The notes: a model not told the origin generated them from the sequence alone. A stretch of 64,000 nt of DNA from Hydractinia symbiolongicarpus (GCF_029227915.1 NC_079887.1:7068001-7132000), one strand, 5' to 3'; positions 29,380-39,105 are shown, counted from the stretch's first letter. Numbers and translations are program-made.

Positions 29380-32300
29380 TCAACAGCGAACGTAACAAAG
29401 AATATAACATGAATTGTTGTTGAGAATAGGTGGAGAGCATTTGCAAACCGCTCTATCATTGCAGTGGTACCAAGAATTTGTGGCAGGATCCTTAACATAA
29501 GCCCAATAATGACCTGCGGTTAATGTACAGGAGTGATTAATTGTTGCTAACAATGAGTAGTTCTGATTAAACATTGTGTCCGTATCACTGACGAGAGGTA
29601 GTTGCAGGAGAGAGTCACGTAAAGAAACACATTCAACAACTCTGTTGTCTTTTACCAGATGTTCACCATGTTTTAAAAACCTTTTAAGATGCAGGAATAA
29701 GATTTCACTACTCCTGCTGATTTGCGTTTCTCTAGTACTCTCTCTATGTGCAAAGCATTGCGAAAACCACTTGTTTCCATCAGTTAGAATTTCCGGTTCT
29801 AAAAATTTGCTGACACAAGATTGGATTTTAGATGTCATTGGCAGTGTTAAAATGTCCTGCATTTCGACATTTACCGAGGTGCACAGGCAGGTGTTACAGC
29901 TTACGGACATTGAGATTTCAGTTGAGATTTTATCTGCAGCAATCGGGGAAAATCCCTTAAGGGCGTCCAAAACCACAAACAAAATCTCTGCTACATCTTG
30001 CTGAGTATTAAATTGGAAGTCCAGTTTCCCATCAGAGTGCATTTGACGTTCAAGGGCCCAGAGAAAATTTGAAGGGTCAACAGGTGACAATGATTGCTTC
30101 AGCTTCGCCATGTTAAGCGAAATAGACCTCGCAATAGGTGATAAATGAAACGATTCTGACCCACTCTGGCACCAGAGTGTTGGAATGGTACTTAATACTT
30201 GCAAAATGGCGTTGGCGTAACAAGTGTTGCCTTTGTTTAAAAAACCGATGTTTTTATAGACACTAATTGGTTGGGTGTCATTTTTATTTTGGCTAACCTT
30301 TTTAGATGGCCCCTTTCGGCGAGATGAAACACCCTTGGTCTCCACAATGGGCAAAGCCTGCTTGGATTTGGGTAATTGCATTAAGGAGTCAGTTGACCAA
30401 ACATTGGATTCACGTGCCAGCCAAATACAAAAAGAAGACCTCATACTGATTTTACCGAGATCATTTGCAGTGGAATAAGCAAGTTTGTTGGTGAAACCCA
30501 TTCTTTTTAAACAGGCAGTGGTGGTTCTTGCACAATATCCTCTTGCTCCTACTTCCACTGCGAAGAAATCAACTTGCCAGCCATTAACCATAATCACATT
30601 CATTAAACAGGAATATTTGGCAACTTTTGTGGAGTGCCAAGCATTCATGTTTTCCTCACATGGGCAAGTGAGTTCTACAATAATAACGCGCTTAAGGTCA
30701 TTTGAATATAACACAAGGTCCGGTTTAAGCTCAGAAATGGCAATATGGCTAGGAAACACATAGTTCGAGTGTGTGTCAGCAACAATCTTCCAATCTTTGG
30801 TAAGGTGCAGTATACCTGACACTTTAGATTTTGTATGTGCCTTTGACCCGGCTCTCAGAAAGGTTATTTTTTGACAATTTTTAGGAGGTTCAGAAGGAAG
30901 CTCAAAAATGAACTTTTTCAAAGTTTCTACCAAATGGGTAAGTACAGAATCGTGTCTAAAGGTATATCTACCCTGGGAAAGAGCAGTTTTACAAGCACCA
31001 AGAATGTGAGCAGAAGTGCAAATTTCTTTGTGACATAGGAAACATGATGGTTCTGTATTTATTTTCCACCTCCTTAGGTTACTTGGTGATGGCAGAACAT
31101 CGTAAGTGGATTGCAGGCAGAAAGATAAGAGATTAGGAGGAGTTGCTAGGATGTTCTTCCATGAAAGATCAAACTTTACGTAGTTCTCCCATCTTGTCCA
31201 TTGGCCCTGCACCTGAAGTTGCAGTGCCTTAGATAGATAGCTTTCCTCGTCAATCTCAGCCGATGTTTTTGCGATTAACTTTCTGTACTTGTGAGTGGTT
31301 TTTGGTGGTATTACTTCCACTTTACAAATGCCAAGACCGGTTCGTCCACGCTGTACAGGACCCCTTATGGTCTTGTACTTTAATTCACCCTCAGCTATGT
31401 TAACTGCATCGCTCACCTTCCAAGAACCTGCCTTTAAAGATGGATCGAGTGTTGACAGAATCGGATCTTTGGAGTGACGCAAAAGTAGGTGGCCGCTAAT
31501 CTTTGCGGATTTTAAAATAGAAGTGAGGCTCTTAATGGGCAGAGGGCAAGGAGAGGAGTCAGCATATAGGGAAATGTTTGTGATGGAACGGTGTAAGTTC
31601 AGCCATTTTCGTATGAACACTGAAACCTTTTGCTCTAGGCGCCCAGCAACAGACATCGAGACCTCGTATATTAACAGTGGCCACTGAATTCGCGGGATCA
31701 AAAGATGTTGCAAGATCCAAAGTTTTTGCGCTCCAGTGTATAAGGACTTATTAATGACACCAAGCCCTTCTATCAGCTTTTCCTCCAATTCGTTGATGGA
31801 CTTCCTGTCTGAGATAGAACAATCAATAATCCGGCCTAAAAATCGCACTGGCGAGGCATGAATAGATGGGATATACTGTGAGAAATCAATGTCGTTTTCA
31901 GGGCTACTTACACTAAAAGGGGTGCTATTGATAGATCTTCCCTTGATGATCACAAAACTACGGGATTTTTCAGCGCGAAATGTCATATTGGCCCAACTTA
32001 GAGCTGTGGTGCACCTGTTAAGGAGTACTTGTGTTCCAGCAACAGAAGAAGACATGATGTTTATGTCGTCCATAAAAGCCCTTATTAAAGGTAAGGATAC
32101 TCTGTTAGAGGTGATGTAGCATGACACAGATGTTGCCAGCGTATACTCCAAAATAACATTTATGCCTGATAAAAACAAGACGATAGACAGGGTGCAGCCA
32201 GCGAAGATGCCCCTGAAGTGCTGGTGCCAATTGCTTGGAGCAGATTTGGAGAATGATTTGCTGTACAGCCCAGAATAGTAACCCTTTACAATGGCAATCC

Positions 32301-33636
32301 AACTAGGAGATATACCATACCTTTCCAAAGCAAAAAAGATTAATCTGTGCGGTATTGAGGGATACGCACTTGCGATATCCAACCAAATGGTGGCAAGATC
32401 AGTTCTTGCAGAGCGTGCATCTTTTAAAGCTGCCCAGATTGACGACATGTGTTCCCAACAGCCAGGAACATTCGCCATGCACCCCTTTTGAACAGACGTG
32501 TTAATAAACTTATTGTTATGGATGACATGTGTTTCTAGTCGCCTTATACTAAAAAATAATTTTCCTTCGACATTTAGGAGGGCTATAGGTCGAAAATCTT
32601 TTAGGTTAGATGGTACAGGAGTTTTGGATTTGGGAATGTAAATTTCTTTGGCATGACGCCATTGAAGAGGCACAACACAATTTTTTAAACAACACTTAAA
32701 TACATTAAACAAGAAGGATGAAATTTTCGTACATTTTTTGTACACTTTGTAAGATATGCCATTTAGCCCAGGAGCTGAGGCGTTCCTACGCGTATATAAA
32801 ACACTTGCGAAATCAGAAAATTTGAAAGATGTGGCTGAGAAAGCTTTCTTGATCTGCGGAGGTGGTGGAAGACCTGGAAGAAGGGGAAGAGAAGAGTCGT
32901 GAAAATTATCAGATAAGCTAGATAATTTATGGTTGTCCAGAACGGACTGTTCAACACAAAGACGAATATCTGATTTAGGGTTAAGCAGGTCCTTTCCTGC
33001 TTTGTAGGGATCATTCCTAAAAACCTTTTGGGCGTTCTTAAAGCTCCACTTTCTTCTTCTTCGTTTCTCACCTCGACGCATCACCCTTATTTTTATTCGA
33101 ACTTGTTGCAACAGTTCTTGCAAGGCAGTTAGTTCCTCCTTGATGGTTGATGAGGCAATCTGCGCTAACAGAACATTTTTCTCCTTAACCAGATTAATGG
33201 AACGTATTGTACGCCTGTTAATACTGGCAATGTTTTTTGTTTTATTTGAGGAGCGGCAACCAAATATTTTTGAAGCCTCTTCGTAAATTAAAGTTTCGAG
33301 TGTTTTAACTTTCTCAGAAATGGATAGATTGGTACAAGCCTTTAGCTTGCTATGCACAGCACTGTCTAAGTCACTCCAACGCTTATCATTCATCTTACCC
33401 CATAGAATGGGGGCTTTCTCATCGAGGTTCTGAAGTTTGTTTTTTTCCGTGTGACACAATTTACTTTTGTGGGATGAAACCGAAGTAGAGATTGTGATCT
33501 TAAGCTTTTCAGCACCACTGAGAGAACAAACATCCTCCAAAACAACTTTACAGCTTTTCATCAAGTGCTTTTGGAGTACTGTATCATTTTGTTTATTGCA
33601 ATGATTCTTTTCGAAGTTGGGTATAAAAGAAGTCAT
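29380..33636 (-). CDS. HERO-like LINE polyprotein: RT, CCHC, restriction-like endonuclease and USP deubiquitinase
   Basis: One uninterrupted 1418-aa frame. Residues 1-260 are basic and helical. The RT has FRPIALLNVEGKLFF, LATIWLDIASAYPSIPH, GIFAGCTLS and catalytic FMDD (Asp523-524). A knuckle C-x2-C-x8-H-x4-C starts at Cys865. The endonuclease has KPD (Asp973), then a 14-residue gap to Glu in VIIVELTCP, then a KVAKY Lys, the PD-(D/E)XK pattern of R2/HERO elements. A linker near 1040-1130 leads to a USP domain: NKGNTCYANAILQVL (Cys1139), QQDVAEILFVVLDAL, a Cys-rich finger, LFLHLKRF, GHYWAYVKD (His1376) and WYHCND (Asn1393/Asp1394). USP enzymes remove ubiquitin from proteins. All catalytic residues of the three enzymes appear present. 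There is no N-terminal zinc finger. Confidence 0.85.
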   Translation of the reverse strand: MTSFIPNFEKNHCNKQNDTVLQKHLMKSCKVVLEDVCSLSGAEKLKITISTSVSSHKSKLCHTEKNKLQNLDEKAPILWGKMNDKRWSDLDSAVHSKLKACTNLSISEKVKTLETLIYEEASKIFGCRSSNKTKNIASINRRTIRSINLVKEKNVLLAQIASSTIKEELTALQELLQQVRIKIRVMRRGEKRRRRKWSFKNAQKVFRNDPYKAGKDLLNPKSDIRLCVEQSVLDNHKLSSLSDNFHDSSLPLLPGLPPPPQIKKAFSATSFKFSDFASVLYTRRNASAPGLNGISYKVYKKCTKISSFLFNVFKCCLKNCVVPLQWRHAKEIYIPKSKTPVPSNLKDFRPIALLNVEGKLFFSIRRLETHVIHNNKFINTSVQKGCMANVPGCWEHMSSIWAALKDARSARTDLATIWLDIASAYPSIPHRLIFFALERYGISPSWIAIVKGYYSGLYSKSFSKSAPSNWHQHFRGIFAGCTLSIVLFLSGINVILEYTLATSVSCYITSNRVSLPLIRAFMDDINIMSSSVAGTQVLLNRCTTALSWANMTFRAEKSRSFVIIKGRSINSTPFSVSSPENDIDFSQYIPSIHASPVRFLGRIIDCSISDRKSINELEEKLIEGLGVINKSLYTGAQKLWILQHLLIPRIQWPLLIYEVSMSVAGRLEQKVSVFIRKWLNLHRSITNISLYADSSPCPLPIKSLTSILKSAKISGHLLLRHSKDPILSTLDPSLKAGSWKVSDAVNIAEGELKYKTIRGPVQRGRTGLGICKVEVIPPKTTHKYRKLIAKTSAEIDEESYLSKALQLQVQGQWTRWENYVKFDLSWKNILATPPNLLSFCLQSTYDVLPSPSNLRRWKINTEPSCFLCHKEICTSAHILGACKTALSQGRYTFRHDSVLTHLVETLKKFIFELPSEPPKNCQKITFLRAGSKAHTKSKVSGILHLTKDWKIVADTHSNYVFPSHIAISELKPDLVLYSNDLKRVIIVELTCPCEENMNAWHSTKVAKYSCLMNVIMVNGWQVDFFAVEVGARGYCARTTTACLKRMGFTNKLAYSTANDLGKISMRSSFCIWLARESNVWSTDSLMQLPKSKQALPIVETKGVSSRRKGPSKKVSQNKNDTQPISVYKNIGFLNKGNTCYANAILQVLSTIPTLWCQSGSESFHLSPIARSISLNMAKLKQSLSPVDPSNFLWALERQMHSDGKLDFQFNTQQDVAEILFVVLDALKGFSPIAADKISTEISMSVSCNTCLCTSVNVEMQDILTLPMTSKIQSCVSKFLEPEILTDGNKWFSQCFAHRESTRETQISRSSEILFLHLKRFLKHGEHLVKDNRVVECVSLRDSLLQLPLVSDTDTMFNQNYSLLATINHSCTLTAGHYWAYVKDPATNSWYHCNDRAVCKCSPPILNNNSCYILCYVRC

Positions 33637-33882
33637 AACTATAGGGGTTGATTATGCACAGGATAAGATTGTCAGCCCTGCGTTGCCTGGCGCACAGGGT
33701 AAGGCTATAGTTTTCACAGCGGCACCAAGACTGTGAGGATTCGCTAGCGACTAATTAACCCATTAGCCATTCATCCGTTGACGCGTACCGTGGATTAGGG
33801 TCCGGTTATAATAAAATCAAAATCAGTATACACAATTGAGTCCTTTAAAACGGTCATGTCGATCCAGTTGCAAACAGTTTAC

Positions 33883-33958
33883 CGGTCTTTCCCAGTGTCA
33901 CTAGTCTCTCCCAGTGTCCCTAGTCTTTCCCAGTGTCACTAGTCTTTCCCAGTGTCAG
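33883..33958 (-). repeat. Four tandem 19-bp units in the LINE 5' UTR
   Basis: On the minus strand the unit is GACACTGGGAAAGACTAGT, repeated four times with a few changes, close to the 5' end of the element. Repeated 5' UTR modules in LINEs often carry promoter activity; that is inference here. An exact single unit appears at 49530-49548. Confidence 0.75.
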
Positions 33959-33986
33959 GTTGAAACCATTGCGGTCAACAATAAGA

Positions 33987-34095
33987 TGAAAAAGGTTTAC
34001 AATACAGCAAGCTGCACTGAAGTATCTTGTCTACAGGGACGGTGGATGTAAATAAAATTGGGATTAGGCTTCCAGAAGAAGGTGCTGAATACACT
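33987..34095 (-). repeat. 109-bp direct repeat flanking the HERO-like element, copy 2
   Basis: Second copy of the 28629-28737 segment with one C/T difference. It lies between the LINE 5' end and the resumed Gypsy LTR at 34096. Confidence 0.85.
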
Positions 34096-34183
34096 AACAT
34101 GTATTATATTTCCTTTCTTGTATTCTAGATCAAACATTACGAATATCTATATATACTAAGTAAATGGTGAACGTGCCTATCTA
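34096..34183 (+). repeat. Gypsy 5' LTR, right part
   Basis: These 88 bases match 39323-39410 with one difference (g/c in 'ctaagtaaat'). They contain AGATCAAACA at 34127-34136, the sequence complementary to the primer-binding site, and end at CTATCTA. Confidence 0.85.
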
Positions 34184-34193
34184 TGTTTGATCT
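34184..34193 (+). promoter_or_regulatory. Primer-binding site TGTTTGATCT, self-complementary to the LTR
   Basis: The site begins directly after the LTR. It is the exact reverse complement of AGATCAAACA within the same LTR (34127-34136, 39350-39359). It does not begin with TGG, so it does not look like a tRNA 3'-end match. In Tf1 and sushi elements the folded 5' end of the element's own RNA primes minus-strand synthesis. The layout here fits that, with transcription predicted to start near 34127. Confidence 0.7.
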
Positions 34194-34227
34194 TTATTGA
34201 ATTGATATCGCTTGGTTGTTCAACAGG

Positions 34228-37200
34228 ATGCCTGCTGTCGAATGCCCAATTGAGTCTTGTGACTACGTCACACCTGACCTGGATGCCACAATTGTTGCCG
34301 CCCTCATCACAGCACATGCTACTGTCCATACCAGCTCACCAGATAAACAAGGTGCTGCTAAAGTGGAACGAGTCAAGAGGCCATCAATATCATCCGCCGG
34401 TACCAGCGAAGAATGGCAATATTTCACGACCAGATGGGCCGAATATGTTGCAGCAACCAAAGTTACTGGAAAAGAGAGAGTCCTCCAGCTGCTAAAATGC
34501 TGTGATGATGAACTTCGCAAAGACCTTACCAGGTCCACAGTAGGACCCCTTTCTGATAAATCTGAAACAGTTGTGCTAGCTGCTATAAAGTCATTGGCAG
34601 TAAGAGATGAGAACACTATGATTGCCAGAGTCACCCTGAATAATTCCCACCAAGATCGAGATGAACCAATACGGTCCTTCTGCGCCCGTCTGAGAGGACA
34701 AGCAAATGTTTGCAAGTACGTTATAGATTGTCCAAACTGTGACCATGAGGTCAACTACACTGAGCAAATCCTCCGAGATGTCATTTGCAGAGGCCTAGAA
34801 GACTCAGACATTCAACTTGACTTGCTTGGACAAACGAACCAGGACATGACCCTTGACGAGGTATTACACTTCATAGAAGCAAGAGAAACTGGTAAGCGCT
34901 CTGCATCCAAACTTCTCCAACAACACGAAAACAACGCGATCCGCAGCAGTTACAAAAACGCCGGATCAACCGATTCAACTCCATGCACATACTGTGGAAA
35001 GAAGGGCCATGGTGCCAAAGCTATTGCCAAACAAAGAAAGACTACATGCCCAGCATACAACCACATATGTAGTCACTGCAATCATCCACATCACTACGAG
35101 AGCGTGTGTAGAAGCAAAGACAAACAAAAACGAAACAAGATGGAACCAGAGAATCAAGGTGCTGTTTTCGACCAAGAATCTACATTCAATAAGCTCTGCG
35201 CTATTCAACAACCAAGGAAGCCGACGAGCCACCACATCTACAACAAGTCTTCAAAGAGTTGGGAGAAACGCAGATCCAGCTCTCAACCATACCTCGACCT
35301 CAACGTCTCAGTCAATGACGAGAGTTACAGCCAACTTGGATACCAAGCCATCAGAAACCACCCAGAGAAGACCATCACCATCCCTGCAATGGCTGATACC
35401 GGTTGTCAAAGTTGTTTGATTGGATTCAAGTGCGTACAGAAACTTGGACTGACCAAAGCAGATCTTCTTCCCGTATCAATGGAGATGCGAGCAGCTAACG
35501 GCAATCCCATCAAAGTACTTGGTGCCATCATCCTGAAAATCAACAGTCCAACTAACTCGAACAACGCCCAGGAAACACGACAACTTGTGTATGTCACCAA
35601 CGAAACCAACCAATTCTTCATCAGCAAAGGTGCTTGCATTGACTTGGGTATCATCCCCTCCAGCTTCCCAGCCATCGCCAACAAATATCATCAAGTTGCA
35701 TCAGCTGACATTCTCAAAACAGCGACAGATCACCTCAATCATCCCGAACAATCTTCAACACCAACAACAATTGGCTGCGACTGCCCAAAACGTGAACCTC
35801 CACCAGCACTTCCTACTGGTCTTCCATGTGCCGCAACAGACGAGAATCGGCAGAAACTACAGGACTTCCTACTAAATCACTACAAGTCCAGTGCCTTCAA
35901 TACGTGTGAGCACCAACCGCTGCCGATGATGACTGGACCCCCACTGTCCCTTCAGATCGACGAATCCGCAGAACCTACAGCTCATCACACTCCAATCCCT
36001 GTTCCGTTTCACTGGCAAGAGAAAGTCAAAGCTGATCTGGACCGCGATGTTCTGCTTGGAGTGCTCGAAAAAGTGCCAATAGGAGAACCTGTGACCTGGT
36101 GTCATCGCATGGTAGTATGCGCCAAGAAAAATGGAGAACCTCGTCGTACCGTAGACTTCCAAGCCCTGAACGCCTGTGCAACGAGAGAAACTCATCATAC
36201 TCAGTCTCCATTCCATCAAGTACGTTCGGTGCCCCACAACGTCAAGAAGACTGTCACAGATGCCTGGAATGGATACCACAGTGTCCCCCTCTGTGAAGAA
36301 GACAAGCACCTCACAACCTTCATCACCCCTTGGGGTCGTTACCGGTATCGCACTGCACCACAAGGCTACATTTCATCTGGTGACGGCTACACAAGACGAT
36401 TTGATGAAATAGCCTGTGACTTCCCAAACAAAATCAAAGTCGTAGATGATTCTCTGCTATGGGCCGATACCTTGGAGGAGAGCTTTCATCAAACTGCACA
36501 GTGGCTTGACCTTTGCGCTCGTAATGGTATCATCGTGAACCCTGATAAATTTGAATTTGGTGCCGACACCGTCAAGTTTGCTGGCTTCGAGATCACGCCT
36601 ACATCCGTCCGTCCTAACGAGAAGATCATCAGAGCAATCATGGACTTTCCGACACCAAAGAATCTCACAGACGTACGTTCATGGTTTGGTCTTGTGAATC
36701 AAGTCACATACACTTTCAGCATGACATCGTTCATGGAACCGTTCCGCTCACTACTGAAGCCCACGATGAAGTTCCAATGGAATGAGGAATTGCAAGCAAT
36801 CTTCGACAAATCAAAACGTCAAATTGCGGCAGAGATTGAGAATGGCGTCCGTATATTCGACAAACAGAAACCAACGTGCCTCGCCACCGATTGGTCGAAA
36901 TCTGGCATTGGTTACTGGCTGTTCCAGAAACATTGCAACTGCCCTGACATCAAACCTTTCTGCTGCAACACTGGTTGGAAGGTGGTACTTGTTGGTAGTC
37001 GGTTCACTCATGCTGCTGAATCACGTTACGCTCCCATCGAAGGTGAAGCCCTCGCGGTAGCCGATGCACTTGACAAGGCCAGACACTTTGTATTGGGCTG
37101 CGACGATCTTATCGTTGCAGTGGACCACAAGCCCTTGCTTGGTATCTTCTCCGATCGCTCACTCGATAGGATCTCCAATGGCCGCCTACGAAACCTGAAA

Positions 37201-39105
37201 GAGAAGACTCTTCGATACCGTTTCAAGATATGCTACATCCCAGGCCGAAAGAATTGCGTCTCAGACACCATGTCTAGACATCCAAGTGGACCCAAGTCTC
37301 CTGACAAGATGCACCTACCCGATGACGTGTGCTCTATCGACTCTACTGAGCTGTTACCACCGAAAGCCCATCAAGTTCTTCCGTCGAAAGTATTCAATCA
37401 GACAACTTCAACAGTCGCAGACGAAGAGGGACTCCTGAACCAATCCGTTGCTGCTATCACCACTGCATGCAATTCAGTGACATGGGATATGATAAAGGAA
37501 GCCACTTCCAGCGACAACAACATGGTCCAACTCACAGAACTCATCGAGTCTGGGTTCATTCAGCCTTTAGATGAACTCCCAGAAGCGCTCCGCCCATATC
37601 ACCAACATCGATCTGACTTATCAACACTGGATGGTGTCGTTATCTTCAAAGACAGGATCGTCGTCCCACCCAGCCTTCGAAGCATTGTCCTTGATAACCT
37701 TCACGCGGCACATCAAGGCACCAATTCAATGATTGCTCATGCTGAATCTGCGGTGTTCTGGCCTGGTATCACAAAGTCGATCAAAGAACGAAGATCTAGA
37801 TGTCGCCAGTGTGACATAATGGCACCTTCTCAGCCAAGCATGCCCCCAACTACACCAGCAACACCAGAATACCCATTCCAATACCTGTGTTCCGACTTCT
37901 TCTACTACATGGGGAAGTACTACCTTGTATCCGTTGACCGATACTCTAATTGGCCAATCGTGGACCATGCTAAAGATGGAAGCGCTGGATTTATCAACAG
38001 TTTACGTCGCTCATTCGTCACATATGGCATCCCTGAGGAGCTTGCGTCAGATGGTGGCCCTGAATTCACCTCCAGGTCAACAGAATCTTTCCTGAAATCA
38101 TGGCGAGTCCGTCAACGTATATCTTCAACAGCCTTCCCTCACAGCAACAGCCGTGCTGAAATTGGTGTCAAGACTGTCAAACGCATGATCGTTGGCAATA
38201 CAGATGCTAGTGGGAACCTCGACACTGATGCATTCCAAAAGGCTATGCTTGTCTACAGAAATACACCACAACCAGACACGCACATATCACCTGCTATGTG
38301 CATCTTTGGCCATCCCATCCGATCACCAGTACCAATCCTACCTGGAAAATATTGCCCACACCCCACCTGGCAAGGCACACTCCAGAAGCGCGAAGAAGCC
38401 CTACGACTACGTCACCTCAAGACTGCTGAACGACTTGCCATCGGGACCCGTCCCCTACCACCACTGAAGGTCGGAGATCATGTACGTATCCAGAATCAAG
38501 TTGGTCAAAATCCGCGCAAATGGGACAGGACTGGAACAATCATTGAAGTAAGACAGTTCGACCAATATGCTGTCAGAGTGGATGGATCAGGGAGAGTTAC
38601 TCTTCGCAACAGGAAGTTCCTGAGACGCTTCACCCCTGTCATGCCTCAGAACTCTTCCTTCCAACTCCCATCACCCCTCACTTCACAACCATCCATAACC
38701 CATACTCATACTTCACATCCCACACTTACATATCCATCACAAATACGTCCTGTCCCCCCAAACCACCCCTCATATTCGGGACTGGACGAACCTGCTGTCC
38801 CTGTGGCAGTGAAGAACGATGACCTCCCAACATTAACTATACCACCGATGAATGTTACAACACCAAGTACCCAACAGATTGACGCACAACGATCTGACGT
38901 CCAACCATCACCATCGGTCATCCAACAATCAGCAGAGCGCACTCAATCAACACCATTACCGTCTAATGGTTCACCTTCAGGAGTTACAACGTACAATACT
39001 CCTCCACGCTCTGGTCAACATGCCCAATGCTCAACGCAACAACCCAGAAGATCTCAACGCATTAAAAGAGTCCCTGGGCACTTGAGTGACTATGTGCTGA
39101 AATAA
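34228..39105 (+). CDS. Gypsy Gag-Pol polyprotein in a single frame
   Basis: One open frame encodes all enzymes; residue numbers count from 34216, where the frame first opens. A Gag-like helical part is followed by a knuckle CSHCNHPHHYESVC and a diverged partner CTYCGKKGH. Protease has ADTGCQSCLIG (Asp about 394). RT has RRTVDFQALNA and VVDDSLLWA (Asp744-745), with VVDD instead of YxDD. RNase H has ATDWSKSGIGYW and VDHKPLLGI. Integrase has a His/Cys zinc region (CRQC), then CSDFFYYM, LASDGGPEF and HSNSRAEIGVKTVKR for D,D,E, then a GPY/F-like strand region. The tail is Pro/Ser/Thr-rich. No chromodomain is seen. ATG at 34228 is the first standard start. Intact, so probably recently active. Confidence 0.9.
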   Translation: MPAVECPIESCDYVTPDLDATIVAALITAHATVHTSSPDKQGAAKVERVKRPSISSAGTSEEWQYFTTRWAEYVAATKVTGKERVLQLLKCCDDELRKDLTRSTVGPLSDKSETVVLAAIKSLAVRDENTMIARVTLNNSHQDRDEPIRSFCARLRGQANVCKYVIDCPNCDHEVNYTEQILRDVICRGLEDSDIQLDLLGQTNQDMTLDEVLHFIEARETGKRSASKLLQQHENNAIRSSYKNAGSTDSTPCTYCGKKGHGAKAIAKQRKTTCPAYNHICSHCNHPHHYESVCRSKDKQKRNKMEPENQGAVFDQESTFNKLCAIQQPRKPTSHHIYNKSSKSWEKRRSSSQPYLDLNVSVNDESYSQLGYQAIRNHPEKTITIPAMADTGCQSCLIGFKCVQKLGLTKADLLPVSMEMRAANGNPIKVLGAIILKINSPTNSNNAQETRQLVYVTNETNQFFISKGACIDLGIIPSSFPAIANKYHQVASADILKTATDHLNHPEQSSTPTTIGCDCPKREPPPALPTGLPCAATDENRQKLQDFLLNHYKSSAFNTCEHQPLPMMTGPPLSLQIDESAEPTAHHTPIPVPFHWQEKVKADLDRDVLLGVLEKVPIGEPVTWCHRMVVCAKKNGEPRRTVDFQALNACATRETHHTQSPFHQVRSVPHNVKKTVTDAWNGYHSVPLCEEDKHLTTFITPWGRYRYRTAPQGYISSGDGYTRRFDEIACDFPNKIKVVDDSLLWADTLEESFHQTAQWLDLCARNGIIVNPDKFEFGADTVKFAGFEITPTSVRPNEKIIRAIMDFPTPKNLTDVRSWFGLVNQVTYTFSMTSFMEPFRSLLKPTMKFQWNEELQAIFDKSKRQIAAEIENGVRIFDKQKPTCLATDWSKSGIGYWLFQKHCNCPDIKPFCCNTGWKVVLVGSRFTHAAESRYAPIEGEALAVADALDKARHFVLGCDDLIVAVDHKPLLGIFSDRSLDRISNGRLRNLKEKTLRYRFKICYIPGRKNCVSDTMSRHPSGPKSPDKMHLPDDVCSIDSTELLPPKAHQVLPSKVFNQTTSTVADEEGLLNQSVAAITTACNSVTWDMIKEATSSDNNMVQLTELIESGFIQPLDELPEALRPYHQHRSDLSTLDGVVIFKDRIVVPPSLRSIVLDNLHAAHQGTNSMIAHAESAVFWPGITKSIKERRSRCRQCDIMAPSQPSMPPTTPATPEYPFQYLCSDFFYYMGKYYLVSVDRYSNWPIVDHAKDGSAGFINSLRRSFVTYGIPEELASDGGPEFTSRSTESFLKSWRVRQRISSTAFPHSNSRAEIGVKTVKRMIVGNTDASGNLDTDAFQKAMLVYRNTPQPDTHISPAMCIFGHPIRSPVPILPGKYCPHPTWQGTLQKREEALRLRHLKTAERLAIGTRPLPPLKVGDHVRIQNQVGQNPRKWDRTGTIIEVRQFDQYAVRVDGSGRVTLRNRKFLRRFTPVMPQNSSFQLPSPLTSQPSITHTHTSHPTLTYPSQIRPVPPNHPSYSGLDEPAVPVAVKNDDLPTLTIPPMNVTTPSTQQIDAQRSDVQPSPSVIQQSAERTQSTPLPSNGSPSGVTTYNTPPRSGQHAQCSTQQPRRSQRIKRVPGHLSDYVLK

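Larger units (their letters stand above)
28627..34095 (-). mobile_element. HERO-like LINE with USP domain, inserted in the Gypsy 5' LTR
   Basis: This full-length-looking R2/HERO-like LINE lies on the minus strand. It has a 5' UTR with tandem 19-mers (33883-33958), one 1418-codon ORF (29380-33636) and a 3' UTR down to about 28629. A 109-bp segment at its 3' end (28629-28737) recurs directly beyond its 5' end (33987-34095). Fourteen LTR bases present in the 3' LTR (39309-39322) are missing at the insertion point. There is no poly(A) tail. Confidence 0.75.

Noticed and set aside
29380-30260. A separate host USP gene fused by assembly or read-through
   Set aside because: The USP part is in the same uninterrupted frame as RT and endonuclease, the 3' UTR follows its stop, and no splice sites are needed.
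28629-34095. 109-bp target site duplication from LINE insertion
   Set aside because: If the repeat were duplicated LTR target, the intact 3' LTR should contain it, and it does not. I kept it only as the weaker alternative to template jumping.
34184-34230. tRNA primer-binding site for the Gypsy element
   Set aside because: The sequence after the LTR starts TGTTTG rather than TGG. A TGGTTG at 34213 is too far from the LTR end. The self-complementary match is better.
34263-38942. Many open frames antisense to or overlapping the Gypsy ORF
   Set aside because: They are shadows of the gag-pol coding sequence in other frames and show no motifs of their own.
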